Source: Bacteroidales bacterium (GTDB lineage: Bacteria > Bacteroidota > Bacteroidia > Bacteroidales > UBA12077). Taken from it: a stretch of DNA of 46,578 nt. A program made the position numbers and the translations under genes. Shown piece after piece: positions 43,171 through 46,578 of the stretch (position 1 is the stretch's first letter; every line of letters starts with the position of its first letter). Where the stretch lies: NCBI GenBank assembly GCA_003446015.1, contig DMBU01000139.1, forward strand, positions 1 to 46,578. The letters run 5' to 3'. The notes beneath the pieces were generated by a model. It was not told the DNA's origin. It did not search any database and saw only the letters and a program-made list of their open reading frames with translations.

Positions 43171-43662
43171 ATGTTGTCGATAATAGTTGCTATAGCAGAA
43201 AATAATGTAATCGGAAAAGATAACGATCTGATTTGGCATTTGCCAAGGGATATGAAGCATTTTAAAGATACTACTACAGGTCATTATATTATCATGGGTA
43301 GAAAAACCTTTGAGTCGAATGGTAAACCTTTACCAAACAGAACTAATATTATTATTACTCGCGATAAAAATTATAAAGCAGAGGGTTGTATAATTGTTAA
43401 CTCACTAGAGGATGCTATTGAAGAAGCTAAAAATGATACAGAAGCTTTTATAATTGGTGGAGGAGTAATTTACAAGTTAGCAATGCCTTTAGTAGATCGG
43501 ATTTATTTAACAAAAATTCATCATTCGTTTGATGGAGATACATTTTTCCCCGAAATAAATATGAATGATTGGATCGAAGCAGATCGGAGGGATTTTGAAC
43601 CTGATGAAAAAAATAAATATGCATTTACAATATTTATATTAGATAGAAAAACTGATAAATAA
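43171..43662 (+). CDS. folA: Dihydrofolate reductase
   Basis: A 163-residue DHFR that regenerates THF after thymidylate synthesis. Conserved features: MLSIIVAIAENNVIGKDNDLIWHLPRDMKHFK (substrate and loop region), IIMGRKTFES (about 40-49), NIIITRD and the cofactor block FIIGGGVIYKLAM. Directly follows thyA. Confidence 0.95.
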   Translation: MLSIIVAIAENNVIGKDNDLIWHLPRDMKHFKDTTTGHYIIMGRKTFESNGKPLPNRTNIIITRDKNYKAEGCIIVNSLEDAIEEAKNDTEAFIIGGGVIYKLAMPLVDRIYLTKIHHSFDGDTFFPEINMNDWIEADRRDFEPDEKNKYAFTIFILDRKTDK

Positions 43663-43678
43663 ATTTGTTTTGATAATA

Positions 43679-43708
43679 CGCCTAGCGGATTTGATACGCT
43701 TGGCGGAT
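43679..43708. repeat. REP-like hairpin pair upstream of the RAYT remnant
   Basis: Two short hairpins, CGC-CTA-GCG (43679-43687) and CGC-TTG-GCG (43697-43705), each preceded by ATA and followed by GAT (ATACGCnnnGCGGAT). With the matching hairpins downstream they look like REP sequences bounding the tyrosine-transposase remnant. Confidence 0.6.
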
Positions 43709-43721
43709 ATAAAATGAACTT

Positions 43722-44326
43722 ATGCATTTTGAAGAAAAATATACTTATCATATTTACAATAGAAGCAATGAAATTGTATTTAAAAAGGAATATAATTATT
43801 TATTTTTCTTAGAAAAGTTTAAAAAGCACATACTCCCTTTTGCTGATATCCTTGCATATTGTCTAATGCCAAATCATTTTCATATTATGATTCAAGTTAA
43901 CAAAGAAGGGGTGAAGTTTACAAATGAGAATCATAGAAGTGCGACTCAATTATTATCAAAAAACATAGGACTGCTTTTAAGTTCTTATACTCAGGCAATA
44001 AATAAACAAGAAAAGAGAAAGGGAGTTTGTTTGCTCATAAAACAAAAGCAAAACAGTTGAATAATTTTGGAGAATTTAGAAGTAACTCAGATAAGAATTA
44101 TTCATTAATTTGTTTTAATTACATTCATCAGAATCCGATAAATTCCAATTTAGTTGATGATTTAAAAGATTGGGATTTCTCTTCATATAAAGATTATGTG
44201 GGATTACGAAATGGTACACTTGTAAGTAAGAAGTTAGCCATTGAAATATTGAACTTGGACTTATCTATTGTTACCTCAAGTTCAAGGCTAGAAATAAGAG
44301 AAGAGGATATTAAGTTAATTCTGTGA
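43722..44326 (+). pseudogene. REP-associated tyrosine transposase (RAYT), frameshifted
   Basis: Two overlapping frames of one Y1/IS200-like transposase. The first (from 43722) has the typical start YHIYNRSNEIVF and the HUH motif MPNHFHIMI near residue 50; the second (to 44326) carries ICFNYIHQNPINSNLVDDL and the DWDFSSYKDYVG end that are common in RAYTs. The frame changes near 44019-44027, where AAAGGGAG is one base short of a continuous KRKG-S-LFAHKTKA reading. The active-site Tyr would be in the second half. REP-like hairpins lie on both sides, so this is likely a decayed domesticated transposase. Confidence 0.8.
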
Positions 44327-44332
44327 TATCCA

Positions 44333-44411
44333 TCTAGCCGCTCCAAGCGGCTGGACGGGATGCAAAAACAGCCACAATATTGTGGCTGTTTTAGTGTAAA
44401 CCGCGAGGCGG
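44333..44411. repeat. REP-like hairpins downstream of the RAYT remnant
   Basis: AGCCGCT-CCA-AGCGGCT (arms 44336-44342 and 44346-44352) is a perfect 7-base hairpin, extended to about 44333-44355. CCGC-GAG-GCGG at 44401-44411 is followed by GATTTA, the same GCGGAT tail as upstream. A terminator lies between them. Confidence 0.6.
44365..44392. terminator. Bidirectional intrinsic terminator
   Basis: AAAACAGCCACA (44365-44376) and TGTGGCTGTTTT (44381-44392) form a perfect 12-base stem with a 4-base loop; A- and T-runs on the two sides allow termination in both directions, including the leftward clpX gene ending at 44430. Confidence 0.85.
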
Positions 44412-44429
44412 ATTTATATTAAATTAAAA

Positions 44430-45650
44430 CTAAGCTGCTTTTAATCGTTGGATATTTATTTTACCCATTTGTTCTTTTGCATACTCAAGAGTTATACAGA
44501 TTTCTGTTTCATCTTTCGAGGGCATATCAAACATTACATCCATCATGATAGCTTCACAAATTGATCGCAAACCTCGAGCTCCTAATTTAAACTCCAGGGC
44601 TTTTTCTACAATATAATCAAACACTTTTTTATCGAAGGTTAATTTAACACCATCCATCTTAAAAAGTTTCTCGTATTGCTTTATGATTGCATTCTTAGGT
44701 TCGGTTAAAATTCTGCGCAAAGCCTCTCTTTCAAGAGGATTTAAATAGGTCAATACGGGTAAACGGCCAATAATCTCCGGAATGAGTCCAAATGATTTTA
44801 GATCCTGAGGAGCAATATATTGCAATAGGTTCTCTCTGTCGATTTGATCTTTTGCCTTACTTGCTGAGTATCCAACAACCTGGGTGTTTAATCGCTGACC
44901 AATTTTGCGTTCAATACCATCGAATGCTCCACCGCAAATAAATAATATATTTTTAGTATTAACTGCAATCATTTTCTGATCAGGGTGTTTACGTCCACCT
45001 TGTGGAGGGACATTAATGATCGATCCTTCCAATAACTTTAATAAGCCTTGCTGAACACCTTCACCTGATACATCACGAGTAATAGAAGGATTGTCACCTT
45101 TACGGGCAATCTTGTCAATTTCATCAATAAAAACGATTCCTTTTTCTGCGGCTTCAACATTATAATCGGCAACTTGCAATAATCGGGTTAGAATGCTTTC
45201 AATGTCTTCACCTACATATCCTGCTTCAGTTAATACTGTTGCATCAACTATGGTAAAAGGAACGTGAAGCATTTTTGCAATTGTTCGGGCTAAAAGTGTT
45301 TTTCCGGTTCCGGTCTCTCCAACTAAAACAATATTTGATTTTTCAATCTCAATCTCTTCTTCATCTTTTTTACTTGTCTGCAAAAGTCTTTTGTAATGAT
45401 TGTAAACCGCTACAGAAAGATATTTTTTAGCTTCATCCTGATCAATTACATACTGATCTAAAAAGTTTTTAATTTCAATCGGTTTTAGCAGCTCAATTTG
45501 ATTTACATCAAAATCGCCTTTTTTCTGCAGCTCTTCAATAACAATATCATGAGCTTGTTCTATGCAGCGATCGCATATGTGACCTGACAATCCTGCAATT
45601 AAAAGATTGGTATCTTTTTTATCTCTCCCACAAAACGAACACTTATCCAT
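44430..45650 (-). CDS. clpX: ATP-dependent protease unfoldase ClpX
   Basis: A 406-residue ClpX. The N-terminal zinc domain has C4, C7, C26 and C29 (CSFC...CDRC). The AAA+ core has Walker A GETGTGKTLLARTI near 112-125, the pore and sensor block VDATVLTEAGYVGEDIE, and Walker B FIDEIDKIA. It unfolds substrates and feeds them to ClpP, whose gene lies 98 bases upstream on the same strand. Confidence 0.97.
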   Translation of the reverse strand: MDKCSFCGRDKKDTNLLIAGLSGHICDRCIEQAHDIVIEELQKKGDFDVNQIELLKPIEIKNFLDQYVIDQDEAKKYLSVAVYNHYKRLLQTSKKDEEEIEIEKSNIVLVGETGTGKTLLARTIAKMLHVPFTIVDATVLTEAGYVGEDIESILTRLLQVADYNVEAAEKGIVFIDEIDKIARKGDNPSITRDVSGEGVQQGLLKLLEGSIINVPPQGGRKHPDQKMIAVNTKNILFICGGAFDGIERKIGQRLNTQVVGYSASKAKDQIDRENLLQYIAPQDLKSFGLIPEIIGRLPVLTYLNPLEREALRRILTEPKNAIIKQYEKLFKMDGVKLTFDKKVFDYIVEKALEFKLGARGLRSICEAIMMDVMFDMPSKDETEICITLEYAKEQMGKINIQRLKAA

Positions 45651-45703
45651 TGTATTTTATTATATTTTAACGAAACAAATTTACTGCAATAATTAGAATA
45701 AAA

Positions 45704-45729
45704 AAACCGCATTCAGATTAATGCGGTTT
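45704..45729 (-). terminator. Intrinsic terminator between clpP and clpX
   Basis: AAACCGCATT and AATGCGGTTT form a perfect 10-base stem (loop 45714-45719), followed on the minus strand by a run of T. It lies just after the clpP stop (45749), so clpX would need its own promoter or read-through. Confidence 0.85.
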
Positions 45730-45748
45730 AATATCATTTGAAATGATT

Positions 45749-46432
45749 TTATTTTTTACTCCCGTTTCTGAGTAAAACTTCATCAATCATACCATATGCT
45801 TTAGCTTCTTCTGCTGTCATCCAGTAATCACGATCTGAATCTTTTTCAATTTTCTTAAATGTATTTCCGGAATGAAATGCTAAAATTTCGTATAATTCTT
45901 TCTTTAATTTTTGAATCTCACGAGCCGTAATTTCAATATCGGCAGCCTGACCTTGTGCACCGCCCATTGGCTGGTGAATCATTACCCTTGAATGAGTAAG
46001 AGCAGTACGTTTGCCTTTGGTACCTGCTGTCAATAAAACAGCACCCATTGAAGCAGCCATACCAGTACAAATGGTTGCAATATCAGGACTAATGTATTGC
46101 ATAGTGTCGTAAATACCTAATCCTGCATGCACACCACCACCGGGTGTATTCATATAGATCTGAATATCTTTTGAAGGATCGGTTGATTCGAGAAATAGCA
46201 ATTGCGCCTGTACAATATTGGCAACATCATCGTCAATTGGAACCCCTAGAAATAAGATCCTGTCCATCATCAAACGGGAAAATACATCCATTTGAGCGAT
46301 ATTTAACTGACGTTCTTCAATAATCGTTGGTGACATGTAGCTATTATAAACCGAAGCATATTTCTCCAGGGATAAACTGCTGATACCAATATGTTTGGTT
46401 GCATATTTTTTAAATTCATTTTTTGGAATCAT
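45749..46432 (-). CDS. clpP: ATP-dependent Clp protease proteolytic subunit
   Basis: A 227-residue ClpP, the barrel-shaped serine protease. Catalytic Ser is S128 in GMAASMGAVLL, His is H153 in HSRVMIHQP, and the Asp lies in the DSDRD segment at about 198-202. The N-terminal stretch of about 25 residues may be a propeptide. It lies upstream of clpX in the same direction, the usual arrangement. Confidence 0.97.
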   Translation of the reverse strand: MIPKNEFKKYATKHIGISSLSLEKYASVYNSYMSPTIIEERQLNIAQMDVFSRLMMDRILFLGVPIDDDVANIVQAQLLFLESTDPSKDIQIYMNTPGGGVHAGLGIYDTMQYISPDIATICTGMAASMGAVLLTAGTKGKRTALTHSRVMIHQPMGGAQGQAADIEITAREIQKLKKELYEILAFHSGNTFKKIEKDSDRDYWMTAEEAKAYGMIDEVLLRNGSKK

Positions 46433-46506
46433 ATTATAACAGATTTAATTAGTAGCTGATAAAGTTAGTTAAAATTGAATGAAATTGTATTCATAAATAA
46501 ATAAAA

Positions 46507-46536
46507 AAGTCGCATTATCTCATGATAACGCGACTT
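46507..46536 (-). terminator. Intrinsic terminator of the next leftward gene
   Basis: AAGTCGC (46507-46513) and GCGACTT (46530-46536) form the base of a stem that continues with TTATC/GATAA past one mismatch; a run of A on the plus-strand left side gives a T-run on the minus strand. The gene it ends lies beyond the right edge of the window. Confidence 0.7.
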
Positions 46537-46578
46537 CGTTTATTTCGGTCTGCCGCAAGCCATAGCCGTCAAGCTAAG

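Noticed and set aside
1..46578. tRNA, rRNA, CRISPR array, phage or integron
   Set aside because: No conserved RNA-gene segments, regularly spaced repeats or phage structural genes were seen on reading both strands.

Overview
The window looks like chromosomal DNA of a Bacteroidota bacterium, probably an anaerobic or microaerophilic member of the Bacteroidales/Marinilabiliales side. Reasons: AT-rich DNA; promoters of the TAnnTTTG type; almost no Shine-Dalgarno sequences; and lineage-typical families (BlaR1-TonB fusion, DUF4190, DUF6268, bTHX ribosomal protein, PorT-like barrels, SiaB/SiaC proteins, a 7TMR-DISM sensor). A K+-type membrane pyrophosphatase and an anaerobe-type hybrid-cluster protein suggest low-oxygen life. 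These are family-level judgements made by reading; no search was run. No rRNA, tRNA, CRISPR array, complete IS element or prophage was seen.

Layout. 0-3.8 kb: an M14-like DUF2817 enzyme, a small barrel, an unknown protein, a HigB-HigA toxin-antitoxin pair and a small membrane protein. 3.8-5.3 kb: a leftward SiaB-SiaC operon in which the SiaB kinase is a tandem duplication. 5.4-10.6 kb: an oxidoreductase, penicillin-binding protein 1A, a response regulator fused to a class III adenylate cyclase, and a CBS-domain protein. 10.7-12.2 kb: leftward small membrane and thioredoxin-fold genes. 12.3-17.2 kb: an MFS transporter, a BlaI/BlaR1-TonB pair with a clear operator over its promoter, a TPR protein and bTHX. 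17.3-23 kb: the ion-pumping pyrophosphatase, a 7TM sensor without an enzymatic output domain, and a DUF6268 barrel.

23-28.5 kb is looser accessory DNA: an acyltransferase with a zinc ribbon, a lipoprotein gene broken at an AT-dinucleotide run, long non-coding gaps, a two-CxxCH lipoprotein and small unknowns. 28.6-34.9 kb is housekeeping: yifB/comM and gmhA leftward; bifunctional nuclease, CNT nucleoside transporter, cyclophilin and a saccharopine-dehydrogenase-like gene rightward. 35-37.8 kb holds a C69 dipeptidase and a DUF1684 lipoprotein.

37.8-42.1 kb is a leftward nitrosative-stress cluster: Rrf2/NsrR-like regulator, ferredoxin, hcp, ygbA and a cupin, with shared sequence motifs upstream of several members. 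42.3-46.6 kb holds thyA-folA, a frameshifted REP-associated tyrosine transposase (RAYT) flanked by REP-like hairpins, then clpX and clpP.

The best candidates for something under-described are the tandem SiaB with SiaC, the regulatory architecture of the NO cluster, the BlaI operator with an apparently leaderless start, and the degraded RAYT with its REP-like hairpins.
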